A DNA stretch of 64,000 nucleotides from Pseudomonas bananamidigenes (GCF_001679645.1 NZ_LRUN01000009.1:32940-96939); one strand, 5' to 3'. Shown: positions 8,376 through 18,757, counted from the stretch's first letter. Made by a program: numbers and translations. The notes: a model not told the origin generated them from the letters alone.

Positions 8376-8738
8376 ATGGAACGTATCCCGATTCTCCAGA
8401 TGGGCGACTTTCTGCTCGTGACCATCCAGGTCGACATGCATGACCAGCTCGCCCTGACCCTGCAGGACGATCTGTCCGAGCGCATCAGCAAGACTTCCGC
8501 GCGCGGCGTGTTGATCGATATCTCGGCGCTGGACATGGTCGACTCGTTCATCGGTCGAATGATCGGCACCATCTCCGGCCTGTCGAAAATCATGGACGCC
8601 GAAACCATGCTGGTGGGCATGCAACCGGCCGTGGCGATCACGCTGGTTGAGCTGGGCCTGAACCTGCCGGGTGTCAGCACGGCGTTGAATGTCGAGCGCG
8701 GCATGAAACTGCTGCAGGAACGAGTACGCCAGCAATGA
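8376..8738 (+). CDS. rsbS: RsbS-like single STAS-domain protein
   Basis: A 120-residue protein made of one STAS domain. DISALDMVDSFIGRMIGTIS (48-67) contains S57, equivalent to the RsbS serine phosphorylated by RsbT, and VGMQPAVAITLVELGL matches the second conserved loop. In the family, phosphorylation of this serine releases RsbT. The gene starts two bases after rsbR and overlaps rsbT by four bases (ATGA). Confidence 0.87.
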   Translation: MERIPILQMGDFLLVTIQVDMHDQLALTLQDDLSERISKTSARGVLIDISALDMVDSFIGRMIGTISGLSKIMDAETMLVGMQPAVAITLVELGLNLPGVSTALNVERGMKLLQERVRQQ

Positions 8739-9139
8739 CCGTGCGCAGCAGTGGTACGCAATCGATTCACATCGAACAGGACGTGGTGCTGGCCCGGCAG
8801 ACGGCGCGCAAACTGGCCACCGAATGCGGCATGCGCCTGATCGACCTGACCAAACTGGTGACCGCCGTCAGTGAGCTGGCGCGCAACACCATGGTGTACG
8901 GCGGGGGTGGCGACATGGACTGGCAGATCCTCGATGACGAGCACAAGGTCGGCCTGCGCCTGACCTTCCGCGATGAGGGACCGGGCATTGCCGACATCAA
9001 ACTGGCGATGACCGACGGCTGGACCTCCGGCAACGGCCTGGGCCTGGGCCTGACCGGGGCCAAGAGACTGGTGGACGAATTCGAACTGGACACCGCCCCC
9101 GGCAAGGGCACTCGCGTCACGATCACCCGATGGACATGA
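8735..9139 (+). CDS. rsbT: RsbT-like switch serine/threonine kinase
   Basis: A 134-residue GHKL ATPase. The N-box is in VSELARNTMVYGGGG, the G1 box in DEGPGI, and the glycine-rich lid in SGNGLGLGLTGAKRLVDEF. It is the size of Bacillus RsbT and lacks any extra domain. Its expected role is to phosphorylate RsbR and RsbS and then act on a downstream partner after release. The start overlaps the rsbS stop and the end overlaps the next gene, so the block is translationally coupled. Confidence 0.87.
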   Translation: MTVRSSGTQSIHIEQDVVLARQTARKLATECGMRLIDLTKLVTAVSELARNTMVYGGGGDMDWQILDDEHKVGLRLTFRDEGPGIADIKLAMTDGWTSGNGLGLGLTGAKRLVDEFELDTAPGKGTRVTITRWT

Positions 9140-10146
9140 CTATCAGCGGGTCATTGACCCAGGTGTTGTTGATCGAAGAGAACAGTCAGATCGGTCACGC
9201 CCGGCGCATCGCGCAGAAACTTGCCGAACGGCACGGCTTCGACGAGCGTGACGCCGGACGTGTAGCGCTGGTGGCGACGGAACTCGCCAGCAATGTGCTC
9301 AAGCATGCCGGGCGCGGCGAACTGCACCTTCGCGTCTTGTTGCGTGGCACCGGTTTCGGTATCGAAATGCTGGCGGTCGACAGGGCCAATGGTTTCGATC
9401 TGGACAATTGTCTGACCGACGGGTTTTCCACCGGAGGTACCCAGGGCATCGGCCTCGGCGCAATATCCCGACAGACTGAAGTCTTCGACGTCTACTCCGA
9501 CACACGGGGCGCCGTGTTGCTGGCACGTCTCTACTCGCGCAATGACAGTCAACCCGACATGCGCTTCGGAGTCAGCCAGCACTCGCTGCACAACGACCCG
9601 GCCTGCGGGGATGTGTGGCACCTGGCGTTCAACGGGGCGGACATCAGCGCCTTGATCATCGACGGCCTCGGCCATGGCGAAGACGCCGAGCGCGCCGCAC
9701 GGGCCGGAGAGAAAGCCTTCGCCCTGACCCCGTTCGCTTCCCCGGCGTCGCTGATGGAAGACCTGCACCGTGAAATGATCGGCACCCGTGGCGGTGCTGT
9801 CGCGTTCGCGCAGTTTCAGGGCGAACGCGACAGCCTGACCTTCGCCGGTGTCGGCAACATCGGCGCCAGCCTGGTCACCGTCGAAAAGGCCCACGGGCTG
9901 GCCTCGCACCCCGGCATCGTCGGCGGCCAGTACCGGAAAGCCCAACCCTTTGACTATGCTCACGTGAACGGACATCTATTGATCATGTACAGCGATGGCT
10001 TGCAGTCCCGTTGGAACCTTCAGGACTATCCCGGCCTGGTGCATCGCCACCCCGCCGTGATAGCCGCCGTCCTGCACCGCGACTTCAGTCGTGGACGCGA
10101 CGATGTAACGGTGCTGGTCGTTGCGCTGGAGGCCACCCATGGCTGA
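9130..10146 (+). CDS. RsbX-like protein: GHKL ATPase domain fused to PP2C/SpoIIE phosphatase
   Basis: About 338 residues in two domains. The first 140 form an RsbW/RsbT-like ATP-binding domain (VATELASNVLKHAG as N-box; GTQGIGLGAISRQTEVFDVY as lid). The rest is a SpoIIE-type PP2C phosphatase with ALIIDGLGHGEDAERAA, a conserved metal-binding Asp, and MYSDGL. Bacillus RsbX is only the phosphatase and dephosphorylates RsbR/RsbS to reset the stressosome; here an ATPase is fused to it. Start is 9130 or 9136; the latter gives an ATGA overlap with rsbT. Confidence 0.82.
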   Translation: MDMTISGSLTQVLLIEENSQIGHARRIAQKLAERHGFDERDAGRVALVATELASNVLKHAGRGELHLRVLLRGTGFGIEMLAVDRANGFDLDNCLTDGFSTGGTQGIGLGAISRQTEVFDVYSDTRGAVLLARLYSRNDSQPDMRFGVSQHSLHNDPACGDVWHLAFNGADISALIIDGLGHGEDAERAARAGEKAFALTPFASPASLMEDLHREMIGTRGGAVAFAQFQGERDSLTFAGVGNIGASLVTVEKAHGLASHPGIVGGQYRKAQPFDYAHVNGHLLIMYSDGLQSRWNLQDYPGLVHRHPAVIAAVLHRDFSRGRDDVTVLVVALEATHG

Positions 10147-11014
10147 GTCCCCGAGCTTGAGCCACGAAGAACAGGCTGCGCTGATCGTCCGCTTGCAGAA
10201 CGAAACCGCTGCGCTGCGCGATGAACTCGACGAAACCAATCAGGGTGTGCTGGCGTTGTACGCCGAGCTCGATATCCAGGCCGAACAATTGCGTCAGGCC
10301 TCGGATCTGAAAAGCCGCTTCCTGTCGTACATGAGCCACGAATTTCGCACCCCGCTGGGCTCGATCCTGAGCATCAACAGCTTGCTGGCCGATGAACTCG
10401 ACGGGCCGTTGAGCCCCGAACAACACAAGCAGGTCGCGTTCGTCAGCAGCGCCGCCCGAGAACTCAGCGACATGGTCGACGACCTGCTGGATCTGGCCAA
10501 GATCGAGGCCGGGCGCATTACCATTTCCCCGGCATGGTTCGACATGTTCGACCTGTTCGCGGCGTTGCGCGGAATGTTCCGGCCAATTGTCGACGCCTCG
10601 GCGGTGGACCTGATTTTCGAAGAGCCCGTGGGCCTGCCGCGTCTGTACACCGACGACAAGAAGCTCGCACAGATCCTGCGCAATTTCATTTCCAACTCGC
10701 TGAAATTCACCACCCGAGGTGAAGTCCGGGTTTCGGCGCGTCTCGAAGGCCAGGACAAGGTGCGTTTCGCCGTCAGCGACACCGGCATCGGCATCGCTGC
10801 GGAGCTGCACGGCGCGTTGTTCGAAGACTTTTCCCAGGTCGATTCACCGCTGCAGAAACGCCTGCGGGGCACCGGTCTCGGGCTTTCCCTGTGCAAACGT
10901 TTCGCTGCGCTGCTGGGCGGCGAAGTCGGTATGCAAAGCGCACCGGGAATCGGCTCGACCTTTTTCGTGATCATCCCACTGGCGATCGCTCAGGAGAACG
11001 TCGATGAAACCTGA
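10139..11014 (+). CDS. Sensor histidine kinase (HisKA plus HATPase), soluble
   Basis: A 291-residue protein with a coiled coil at about 10-60, then HisKA with phospho-acceptor H67 in YMSHEFRTPLGSILSINSLL. The HATPase domain has LRNFISNSLKFT, DTGIGI and RGTGLGLSLCKRFAALLGG. No transmembrane or PAS domain is present, so input probably comes from a partner protein such as the released RsbT. Start at 10139 is preceded by GGAGG and overlaps the phosphatase gene. The end overlaps the hybrid kinase gene at 11004. Confidence 0.88.
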   Translation: MAESPSLSHEEQAALIVRLQNETAALRDELDETNQGVLALYAELDIQAEQLRQASDLKSRFLSYMSHEFRTPLGSILSINSLLADELDGPLSPEQHKQVAFVSSAARELSDMVDDLLDLAKIEAGRITISPAWFDMFDLFAALRGMFRPIVDASAVDLIFEEPVGLPRLYTDDKKLAQILRNFISNSLKFTTRGEVRVSARLEGQDKVRFAVSDTGIGIAAELHGALFEDFSQVDSPLQKRLRGTGLGLSLCKRFAALLGGEVGMQSAPGIGSTFFVIIPLAIAQENVDET

Positions 11015-12947
11015 CATGCGCCTGTTGATCGTCGACGACAACGTCGCCACCCGCTACGCCATGCGCCGACGGCTGGAGCGCCATGGCTATCAGGTGCTCG
11101 AGGCCGGCACCGGCGGCGAAGGTCTGGCACTGATCGCCAGCGAAGCGCTGGATGCACTGATTCTCGACGTCAACCTGCCGGACATGAGCGGCTTCGACAT
11201 CGTCCGCGAACTGCGCGCCGACCTGCGCACCGCCCTGCTGCCGGTGATCCACGTCTCGGCCGCATCGATCCAGACCGGTGACATCATCACCGGTCTGGAT
11301 GCCGGGGCCGATGCCTACCTGATTCACCCGGTGGACCCGGATGTACTGCTGGCCACACTGCGCACGCTGTTGCGGGTGCGCGACACGGAAAATGCCCTGC
11401 GCGAGAGTGAGGCGCGGTTCCGGGAGATTTTCGTCAACGTCTCGGCGCCGATTGCGGTGCTCGACGCGACGCTGACCGTTCACGAATGCAATCACGCCTT
11501 CGCCCGGCTGATCCAGGACAACCGTGACGCGCAGCCGCTCGATGAATGTTTTGTCGAGGATCAAGGCACGATCCTTGACGAGCTGCGCCTGCGGCTGGTG
11601 GACGGCGAGCGCTGGAAAGGCACGCTGAACATGCGTGTGCAAGGCGAGATCCGCGAAACCGAATGGCAGATTTCTCCCTATCGCACGGCGGGACTGAGCC
11701 TGGTGTTCGTCGAGGACGTCACCGAACACCGTCACCGCGAACGCTCGCACCTGGCGCGTCTGGACGACACCACCACGCAACTGGCCAAGGAAGTCGCCGA
11801 CCGGGTACGGGCCGAAACGCAACTGCTGCAAGTGCAGAAAATGGACGCACTGGGCAAGCTCACCGGCGGCATCGCCCATGACTTCAACAACCTGCTGACG
11901 GGAATCATCACCAGCCTGGAACTGATCCACAAACGTGTCGTCGATGCCCGCCTCGACAAGGTGCAGTTCTACGCCGACGCGGCGCTGAGCTCAGCGATGA
12001 GCGCCGCGTCACTGACTCATCGTCTGCTGGCCTTTGCCCGCCAACAGCCCCTCGACACCCGCCCAGTGGACATCAACGATCACGTGCGCTCACTCGAAGA
12101 ACTGCTGGTGCGCACCATCGGCGAACGTATCGCCCTCAAGCTCGAACTGACCAGCAAGCCGGCCATCGCCCTGGTCGATCCGATTCAACTGGAAAGCGCG
12201 GTGCTCAACCTGGTGATCAACGCCCGGGATGCACTGCCGCACGGGGGCAATATCTGGGTCAGCACCTATGCAACCTACTCCCACGGTGATCCGAACCTGA
12301 CCGATGGCTCCTATGTGGCATTGTCGGTACGTGATGACGGCACCGGTATCGAGCACAGCGTTATCGACAAGGTGTTCGACCCGTTCTTCACCACCAAACC
12401 GCTGGGTCAGGGCACGGGGCTGGGGTTGTCGACGATTTACGGTTTCGCTCGCCAGTCCGGCGGTGATGCACACATCCGCAGCGTCGCCCGGCGCGGCACC
12501 GAAGTCACGATCCTGTTGCCGGCCACCAGCGATCCCACCGCCGTTGAAGGGGTGCCGCCGGCAGTCGATCCGCAAGGCTCCGGCGAGCATGTGCTGATCG
12601 TCGAGGACATGCCCTCGGTGCGCCTGTTCGTCACCGAAGTGCTGGAAGACGCCGGCTATCGCTGCACCCAGGCCGGCGATATCGAAACCGCACGGGAGCA
12701 CTTGCAGAACGACCCTTCGATCAACCTGCTGCTGACCGACGTCGGCCTGCCGCGCATGAACGGCCGTGAACTGGCAGACGCTGCCCGGGGCTGGCGCGAA
12801 GGGCTGCCGATCCTGTTCATGACCGGCTACGCGGAAACCGCAATCAACCGCCAGGTGTTTCTCGGGGCCGGAATGGAGATGCTGGTCAAACCGTTCCAGA
12901 TCAGCGAGTTGCTGGACAAGGTGCGCCGCACCCTCGACGGTGCCTGA
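11004..12947 (+). CDS. Hybrid response regulator/histidine kinase (REC-PAS-HisKA-HATPase-REC)
   Basis: A 647-residue soluble protein. REC1 (1-125) has acceptor D55 in LILDVNLPDMSG, but the conserved lysine position reads LIHPVDP, so His replaces Lys. A PAS domain spans about 135-245. HisKA has [19 protein letters not shown] near 290, HATPase has VLNLVINARDAL and [20 protein letters not shown], and REC2 (about 525-640) has LLTDVGLPRMNG with a normal VKPF lysine. It ends the rsb-type block. No DNA-binding output domain is encoded in the block, so the final target lies elsewhere. Confidence 0.87.
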   Translation: MKPDMRLLIVDDNVATRYAMRRRLERHGYQVLEAGTGGEGLALIASEALDALILDVNLPDMSGFDIVRELRADLRTALLPVIHVSAASIQTGDIITGLDAGADAYLIHPVDPDVLLATLRTLLRVRDTENALRESEARFREIFVNVSAPIAVLDATLTVHECNHAFARLIQDNRDAQPLDECFVEDQGTILDELRLRLVDGERWKGTLNMRVQGEIRETEWQISPYRTAGLSLVFVEDVTEHRHRERSHLARLDDTTTQLAKEVADRVRAETQLLQVQKMDALGKLTGGIAHDFNNLLTGIITSLELIHKRVVDARLDKVQFYADAALSSAMSAASLTHRLLAFARQQPLDTRPVDINDHVRSLEELLVRTIGERIALKLELTSKPAIALVDPIQLESAVLNLVINARDALPHGGNIWVSTYATYSHGDPNLTDGSYVALSVRDDGTGIEHSVIDKVFDPFFTTKPLGQGTGLGLSTIYGFARQSGGDAHIRSVARRGTEVTILLPATSDPTAVEGVPPAVDPQGSGEHVLIVEDMPSVRLFVTEVLEDAGYRCTQAGDIETAREHLQNDPSINLLLTDVGLPRMNGRELADAARGWREGLPILFMTGYAETAINRQVFLGAGMEMLVKPFQISELLDKVRRTLDGA

Positions 12948-12955
12948 AACACCGC

Positions 12956-13046
12956 CATCGCGAGCAAGCCCGCTCCCACAGAGTCTGATGTGTTCACGAA
13001 TTTGTGTACGGCACAAAAAACTGCGGGAGCGGGCTTGCCCGCGATG
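12956..13046. repeat. REP pair (BIME/REPIN-like)
   Basis: Two inverted copies of the Pseudomonas REP sequence face each other: CGCGAGCAAGCCCGCTCCCA at the left and GGGAGCGGGCTTGCCCGCGA at the right, about 40 bases apart. It lies between the convergent hybrid kinase and uvrA2 genes. Confidence 0.9.
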
Positions 13047-13067
13047 AGGCCGGCCAATGGGCTGCAA

Positions 13068-15701
13068 TCAGCAGCCCAAAGCCCGGGCAAGAAACGGCGC
13101 AGTCCGGCTTCTCTTGCTCGCCGCCACTTTTTGCGGCGTGCCGGCCACAACAATTTTGCCGCCCTGTTCCCCCGCTCCGGGGCCGATATCGATCACCCAG
13201 TCGCTCTGCGCCACCACGCGCATTTCGTGCTCGACCACGATCACCGTGTGCCCGGCGCTCACCAGATTGTCCAGTTGCTCCAGCAAGCGGTCGACGTCAC
13301 GCGGATGCAGCCCGGTCGTGGGCTCGTCCAGCACGTACAGCGTCGCACCACGGGCATTGCGCTGCAGCTCGGTCGCCAGCTTGATCCGCTGCGCCTCGCC
13401 TCCGGACAGCTCGGTCGCCGGTTGCCCGAGACGCAGATAATCGAGGCCGATATCCCGCAGCACTTCCAGTGAACGGCGGATCGCAGGCTGCCCGGCAAAC
13501 ACGGTCACCGCCTCGTCCACGGTCAATTGCAGCACCTGAGCGATGCTCAGCCCCTGCCACTCGATCGCCAGCGTCTCGGCGTTGTAACGTGCGCCATGGC
13601 AGGTCGGACACGGCGCATAGACGCTGGGCATGAACAGCAATTCGACACTGACAAACCCCTCGCCCTCGCAAGTCGGACAACGACCCTTGGCGACGTTGAA
13701 GGAAAACTGCCCGGCATCGTAACCCGCCGCTTTCGCCTCAACGGTCGCGGCGAACAGCTTGCGTACGTTGTCGAACAGCCCGGTGTAAGTCGCCAGATTG
13801 GAGCGCGGCGTGCGGCCGATGGGTTTCTGATCGACCTGTACCAGTCGCTTGATCGATTCCAGCCCGGCGCTGATCTGACCGGTGCTGGGAGGTGGGGAGT
13901 CGTCTTCCAGGTTGAGTTCTTCCGGCTCGGCGTCACTGCTGCTGCGACCGAGCTGCGCGCCGACCAGTTCCAGCAGCGCCTGACTGACCAGGCTCGACTT
14001 GCCCGAGCCCGACACACCGGTCACCGAGGTAAAGCAGCCCAGCGGAAACTCGACGCTGAGGTTATTCAGGTTATTGCGCGTGACACCTTCCAGCCTCAAC
14101 CAGCCTGAAGGTTCACGGGCAGCTCGCGCCGACCGCTGATGTTCAGCGAACAGGTAGGCACGGGTCTGTGACCGCTCGACTTCGGCCAGTCCGGCGGGCG
14201 GACCGCTGTAGAGAATCTGCCCGCCCTTTTCACCCGCCGCCGGGCCGACATCGATCAACCAGTCGGCGCGGCGCATGGTTTCCAGGTCGTGCTCGACCAC
14301 AAACACACTGTTGCCGTCAGCCTTGAGCCGCTGCAAGGCTTCGAACAATGCTTCGCCGTCGGCGGGATGCAAACCGGCAGAGGGTTCATCGAGCACGTAG
14401 ATCACACCAAACAGTTGCGAGCCCAGTTGCGTCGCCAGGCGCAGGCGCTGCAACTCACCGGACGACAGGGTCGGCGTGCTGCGCTCCAGGGCCAGATAAC
14501 CGAGGCCCAGATCGGTCAGGGTGCCGACCCGCTCCAGCAGATCCTGGGCAATGCGCTGGGCTGCCAGGCGCTTCTCCAGCGACAGGTTCGGCGTATGGCG
14601 CACGTCCGGCGCGTTGGCGTGACCGCTGGCGCCATGGGCCACGCGCTGCGCCCGGGCTTCGCGGGTCTGGCTGTGGGTCAGGGTTTCGCCGGGCTCATCG
14701 GCGTGTTCCAGCCAACTCGCGTCTGCCACTGGCTTCAAGACTTCGGCGACTTGCAGCAGCGGCATCCGCGACAGCTCGCCGATGTCATGGCCGGCAAACG
14801 TCACCGACAGCGCCTCGCGCTTGAGGCGTTTGCCATCGCACAACGGGCACAGGCTGCCGAGCATGAACCGGGAAACGCGCTTCTTCATCAGCGCACTTTG
14901 CGAATGCGTAAAGGTGTGCAGGATGTAGCGTCGGGCACCGGTGAAGGTGCCTTGATAACTTGGTTCCATCTTGCGCTCGAGGGCGACGCGGGTTTCTTCC
15001 GGCGTCAGCCCGGCATAGACCGGAACGGTCGGGGTTTCTTCAGTGAACAGGATCCAGTCGCGCTGTTTTTTCGGCAGTTTGCGCCAGGGGATGTCGACAT
15101 CGATGCCCATGGTCACGAGGATGTCGCGCAGATTCTGCCCCTGCCAGGCCAACGGCCAGGACGCCACGGCGCGCTGGCGGATGGTCAGCTCCGGATCGGG
15201 CACCATCAAGGCTTCGGTCACTTCATAGACCCGGCCCAGTCCGTGGCACTCCGGGCAGGCCCCTTGTGGGGTATTCGGCGAGAAGTCCTCGGCGTACAGC
15301 ATCGGCTGGCCCGCCGGGTAACTGCCGGCACGGGAATACAGCATGCGGATCAGGCTCGACAGCGTGGTCACGCTGCCCACCGACGAACGTGTGCTGGGCG
15401 TGCCGCGCTGCTGTTGCAGCGCCACTGCCGGTGGCAGACCGTCGATGGCGTCGACGTCCGGTACGCCGACCTGGTCGATCAGCCGTCTGGCATACGGCGC
15501 CACCGATTCGAAATAGCGGCGCTGCGCTTCGGCATACAACGTGGAAAACGCCAGCGACGACTTGCCCGAGCCGGACACCCCGGTGAACACCACCAGTGCA
15601 TCGCGGGGAATATCGACATCAACGTTCTGCAGATTGTGTTCGCGGGCGCCGCGCACCCGGACCATGCCGGCGGCGGAATTTGAGCTGCGCTTGGAAGTCA
15701 T
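13068..15701 (-). CDS. UvrA2: class-II UvrA paralogue (ABC-type excinuclease subunit)
   Basis: An 877-residue protein with two ABC ATPase cassettes: Walker [13 protein letters not shown] near 30 and [13 protein letters not shown] near 575, signatures [15 protein letters not shown] and [15 protein letters not shown], and Walker [12 protein letters not shown] and [11 protein letters not shown]. Zinc-type Cys pairs remain ([30 protein letters not shown]). Between RMLYSRAG and [12 protein letters not shown] only about 20 residues remain where UvrA carries its UvrB-binding domain, so that domain is absent. Class-II UvrAs are accessory damage or drug-tolerance factors. Start at 15701 was chosen by homology; the frame is open to 15896. 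Confidence 0.85.
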   Translation of the reverse strand: MTSKRSSNSAAGMVRVRGAREHNLQNVDVDIPRDALVVFTGVSGSGKSSLAFSTLYAEAQRRYFESVAPYARRLIDQVGVPDVDAIDGLPPAVALQQQRGTPSTRSSVGSVTTLSSLIRMLYSRAGSYPAGQPMLYAEDFSPNTPQGACPECHGLGRVYEVTEALMVPDPELTIRQRAVASWPLAWQGQNLRDILVTMGIDVDIPWRKLPKKQRDWILFTEETPTVPVYAGLTPEETRVALERKMEPSYQGTFTGARRYILHTFTHSQSALMKKRVSRFMLGSLCPLCDGKRLKREALSVTFAGHDIGELSRMPLLQVAEVLKPVADASWLEHADEPGETLTHSQTREARAQRVAHGASGHANAPDVRHTPNLSLEKRLAAQRIAQDLLERVGTLTDLGLGYLALERSTPTLSSGELQRLRLATQLGSQLFGVIYVLDEPSAGLHPADGEALFEALQRLKADGNSVFVVEHDLETMRRADWLIDVGPAAGEKGGQILYSGPPAGLAEVERSQTRAYLFAEHQRSARAAREPSGWLRLEGVTRNNLNNLSVEFPLGCFTSVTGVSGSGKSSLVSQALLELVGAQLGRSSSDAEPEELNLEDDSPPPSTGQISAGLESIKRLVQVDQKPIGRTPRSNLATYTGLFDNVRKLFAATVEAKAAGYDAGQFSFNVAKGRCPTCEGEGFVSVELLFMPSVYAPCPTCHGARYNAETLAIEWQGLSIAQVLQLTVDEAVTVFAGQPAIRRSLEVLRDIGLDYLRLGQPATELSGGEAQRIKLATELQRNARGATLYVLDEPTTGLHPRDVDRLLEQLDNLVSAGHTVIVVEHEMRVVAQSDWVIDIGPGAGEQGGKIVVAGTPQKVAASKRSRTAPFLARALGC

Positions 15702-15730
15702 CGGCCAACCCTGGTCTGAAGAGAAATTGC

Positions 15731-17920
15731 TCAGGTGCTCAAAACCGCACGGATCATCTGCAACAACGCCTCGGGGCCGTAGGGCTTGCCGAGCAAATGG
15801 GTGTCGGGGCTGAGCTGGTGATTGCGCGAGATGATGTCGCGGGTGTGGCCGGAGGTGAACAACACCGCCACCGGTGGTGTCTGGACCTTGGCCCATGCAG
15901 CCAGGTCGGCACTCTTGATCAGCCCCGGCATGACCACATCGGTGAAAATCAGATCCACCCGGGCGCCGTCCAGCAGCATTTGCATGGCCGCGTCGCCATT
16001 ACCGGCGACCAGGATCCGATAGCCTTCTTCGCGCAACAATTCGACCGCCGAGGTGCGCACCGCTTCGTTGTCTTCCACCACCAGAATGGTTTCGTGGCCG
16101 CCCGCCTGTTGCCGGCGCACGCCAGGCGTTTCATCGAGCAGCGGCCGCCGACTGCGCGGAAAATACAGCTGCACCCGCGTGCCCTCGCCGACCCGGCTGT
16201 CGATCTCGACATGCCCGCCGCTCTGTTTGACGAACCCGAACACCATGCTCAACCCGAGGCCCGTGCCCTGGCCGTCGGCCTTGGTGGTGAAGAACGGTTC
16301 GAACACCTGCTCCAGCATATGCGGGGCAATCCCCACCCCGCTGTCGCTGACCGAGACCCGCACGAAATCCCCCGGCGCGATGCCCTTGCCGGCGCAGAAC
16401 GCACGATCCAGCGACGTGTTGGCGGCGCCGAGCACGATGGTGCCCTCGCCCTTCATGGCATCCCGGGCGTTGATCGACAGATTGAGAATGGCGTTTTCCA
16501 GCTGGTTGCGGTCGACGTTGATGTGCCAGGGCGCTTCAGGCAACTGCACGTCAATCTGGATGGTTTCCCCCAGCGCACGTTGCAGCAACTCGCCGACGCC
16601 TTCGAAAATCTGCCGCGGATTGCACACCGCCGGCGACAGCGGCTGACGCCGGGCAAACGCCAGCAATTGCGAGGACAGCTTGGCTCCGCGCTCCACCGCC
16701 GCCAGCGAAGCGCTAACCCGGCGTTGCACATTGGCATTGTCCGGTTCGTGTCGCGCCAGCAAATGCAGGTTGCCGGCGATCACTTGCAGCAGATTGTTGA
16801 AGTCGTGAGCCACGCCACCGGTAAGGCCGCCGATGGCTTCGAGTTTCTGCGACTGACGCAATTGCTCTTCGGCATTGAGGCGCGCTTCCACCTCATCAGC
16901 GACCCGCTGTTCAAGATTGCGGGTGAATTTGAGCAAGGATTCTTCAGCGGTCTTGCGCTCATGGATGTCGATCAGCACCCCGGGGAAACGGAACGGCTGG
17001 CCCTGTTCATCGAACTCGCAACAGCCGCTGGCGAGCACCCACAAATGGCTGCCATCGGCGCGCAACACACGGTATTCAGCGTTGTAAGGTTCGCCGGTAC
17101 GTACCGAATTTTCGATGCACTCCTGCACCCAGGCGCGGTCATCGGGGTGAATGTGCGCTTCGGCAATGTGCTGAGGCAGGTTGGTCAGGTCCTGATCCGG
17201 CGGGAAGGAAAAGGTCCGGGCAAATCGCTCGTCCGCCGACAGTACGTTGTTTCTCACGTCCCAGACAAACGAGCCAAGCAGTGCCCCGGCGTTAAGGGCC
17301 AATCGAACCCGTTCGTTGTCGGCACGATAGGCATCTTCGGCGGCCTGGCGCAGGCGTTCGGACAGTATCAACTCGGTGGTCTCCACCACCATTGCCATCA
17401 CGCCTGAAGGCACTCCCGCATCGTCGGCGACCGGACTGTAATACAGATCCATCCAGACATCTTCCGGCACGCCGGCGCGTAGCAGGACCAGTTCCTTGTT
17501 GCGATAGGACAATGTGCCACCGGCCAGACAGGTATCGACCACATGCCGGTTGAAATCGGCGACTTCCGGCCAGCCCAGTTCCACCGGCACACCGAGCAGG
17601 TACGGGTGACGGCCGCCGGCGAACCGCGAGTAGGCGTCGTTGTAGATCATGTAGCCGGCCTGGCCCCAGAGCATGACCATCGGCAAGGGCGAGGCCAGCA
17701 TCAGTTGCACGGTGCTGCACAAGCTGGCCGGCCAGGTTTCAAGCGGGCCCAGGTCGGTCTGGCTCCAGTCAAAGGCGCGGATGCGTCCGGCCATCTCGCC
17801 TTGCCAGCCGTCACACCCGTGGCTATCGGATAAAAACTGCATCGACTGCTTGAATGCCTTGTGGTTGGTTCGCTCGATCGCTACGTCCGTTGACGTGGCG
17901 CCCGTAAGCTTCGAGCGCAT
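15731..17920 (-). CDS. PAS-domain hybrid histidine kinase with C-terminal receiver
   Basis: A 729-residue soluble protein. Residues about 55-190 form a PAS/GAF-like sensor ([20 protein letters not shown]), and 205-325 form a PAS_3/PAC domain ending [10 protein letters not shown]. HisKA has H372 in [20 protein letters not shown], HATPase has [16 protein letters not shown] and [20 protein letters not shown], and REC at about 610-725 has acceptor Asp in FTDVVMPG and the lysine in LGKPYGPE. The architecture is common in Pseudomonas, and signals are mostly unknown. No strong ribosome site precedes 17920, so the start may be internal. It lies 29 bases upstream of uvrA2 and may be co-transcribed with it. 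Confidence 0.82.
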   Translation of the reverse strand: MRSKLTGATSTDVAIERTNHKAFKQSMQFLSDSHGCDGWQGEMAGRIRAFDWSQTDLGPLETWPASLCSTVQLMLASPLPMVMLWGQAGYMIYNDAYSRFAGGRHPYLLGVPVELGWPEVADFNRHVVDTCLAGGTLSYRNKELVLLRAGVPEDVWMDLYYSPVADDAGVPSGVMAMVVETTELILSERLRQAAEDAYRADNERVRLALNAGALLGSFVWDVRNNVLSADERFARTFSFPPDQDLTNLPQHIAEAHIHPDDRAWVQECIENSVRTGEPYNAEYRVLRADGSHLWVLASGCCEFDEQGQPFRFPGVLIDIHERKTAEESLLKFTRNLEQRVADEVEARLNAEEQLRQSQKLEAIGGLTGGVAHDFNNLLQVIAGNLHLLARHEPDNANVQRRVSASLAAVERGAKLSSQLLAFARRQPLSPAVCNPRQIFEGVGELLQRALGETIQIDVQLPEAPWHINVDRNQLENAILNLSINARDAMKGEGTIVLGAANTSLDRAFCAGKGIAPGDFVRVSVSDSGVGIAPHMLEQVFEPFFTTKADGQGTGLGLSMVFGFVKQSGGHVEIDSRVGEGTRVQLYFPRSRRPLLDETPGVRRQQAGGHETILVVEDNEAVRTSAVELLREEGYRILVAGNGDAAMQMLLDGARVDLIFTDVVMPGLIKSADLAAWAKVQTPPVAVLFTSGHTRDIISRNHQLSPDTHLLGKPYGPEALLQMIRAVLST

Positions 17921-17972
17921 CGGGCAGCGATGGTTTCATAGAGGTATAGCCGATTTCGCTGGCGACCGACGG

Positions 17973-18662
17973 TCAGACCTCGATCAGGTGCTTGAGCGGA
18001 TGGTAGCCAGTCTTGAGCTTGGCGGCCACATCGAGAATCGCCTTCTGAATGCCGTCCAGGTGCATGCAGGTCAACTCGATCGCCGCGTTTTGATTGCCGG
18101 CCTCGATGTACTCGATCAACCGCAGATGTTCGTCGTCGCGACAGGCTTCGTGGCTGTCGTCATCCAGCGCGGCGGCGTACAGCGAGGCGCGGGAGATCAG
18201 CTTCTGGAACCAGTCGAGCAGCACCGGGTTGTTGAGGCTGCGAGCCAGTTTGATATGGAACTCGCCCAGCAGGTGAATCAGCCGCTCGTGGTCACCGGCT
18301 GCGTGGGCTTCATCTTCCAGCAACAAATGCTCGCGCAGGTCCTGCATCGCGGCGGAGTCCTTGCGTCGGCACAGTTCGGTGACGATGCCGATCTCGATCA
18401 GGCGCCGGGTTTCGAACAGAGAACGGATCTCTTCATCGCTGGGCAGCGACACCGATGCACCTTTATTGGGCTCGGTGGTGACCAGCCCGTCGGCCTCCAG
18501 TTGCTTGAGTGCGGCGCGAACCGACGTGCGGCTGACATTGAACAACTCCGCCAGCGACGCCTCACCCAGTTTCATTCCCGGACGCAGCGAACGCTTGCTG
18601 ATCGCCTCGTAAACCCCCTGGTAGACGCGGTCGACCGTGGTTTCCGTTTTTTTCTCGGTCAT
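17973..18662 (-). CDS. GntR-family regulator (FadR-type, FCD domain)
   Basis: A 229-residue protein. The N-terminal winged helix (LGEASLAELFNVSRTSVRAA near 32-51) is followed by an all-helical FCD ligand domain with the metal-site pattern of the family (FHIKLAR and LIEYIEAGNQNAAIELTCMH). AAGGAG precedes the ATG. It is divergent from the ABC importer/amidohydrolase operon and should repress it until a pathway ligand binds. Repeated ATTGCAT motifs lie in the shared intergenic region. Confidence 0.88.
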   Translation of the reverse strand: MTEKKTETTVDRVYQGVYEAISKRSLRPGMKLGEASLAELFNVSRTSVRAALKQLEADGLVTTEPNKGASVSLPSDEEIRSLFETRRLIEIGIVTELCRRKDSAAMQDLREHLLLEDEAHAAGDHERLIHLLGEFHIKLARSLNNPVLLDWFQKLISRASLYAAALDDDSHEACRDDEHLRLIEYIEAGNQNAAIELTCMHLDGIQKAILDVAAKLKTGYHPLKHLIEV

Positions 18663-18757
18663 TTGAAAGCTCCTTCAATGCTGGCAACGCGGCCCGACGC
18701 ACGACTCGGACAGGGGAAATGGGGGTTGCACAAGCAGATTAATCCGGGTATTTCTAA

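Noticed and set aside
14289..15683. 464-codon open frame on the + strand
   Set aside because: Antisense to uvrA2 and made of compositionally biased sequence.
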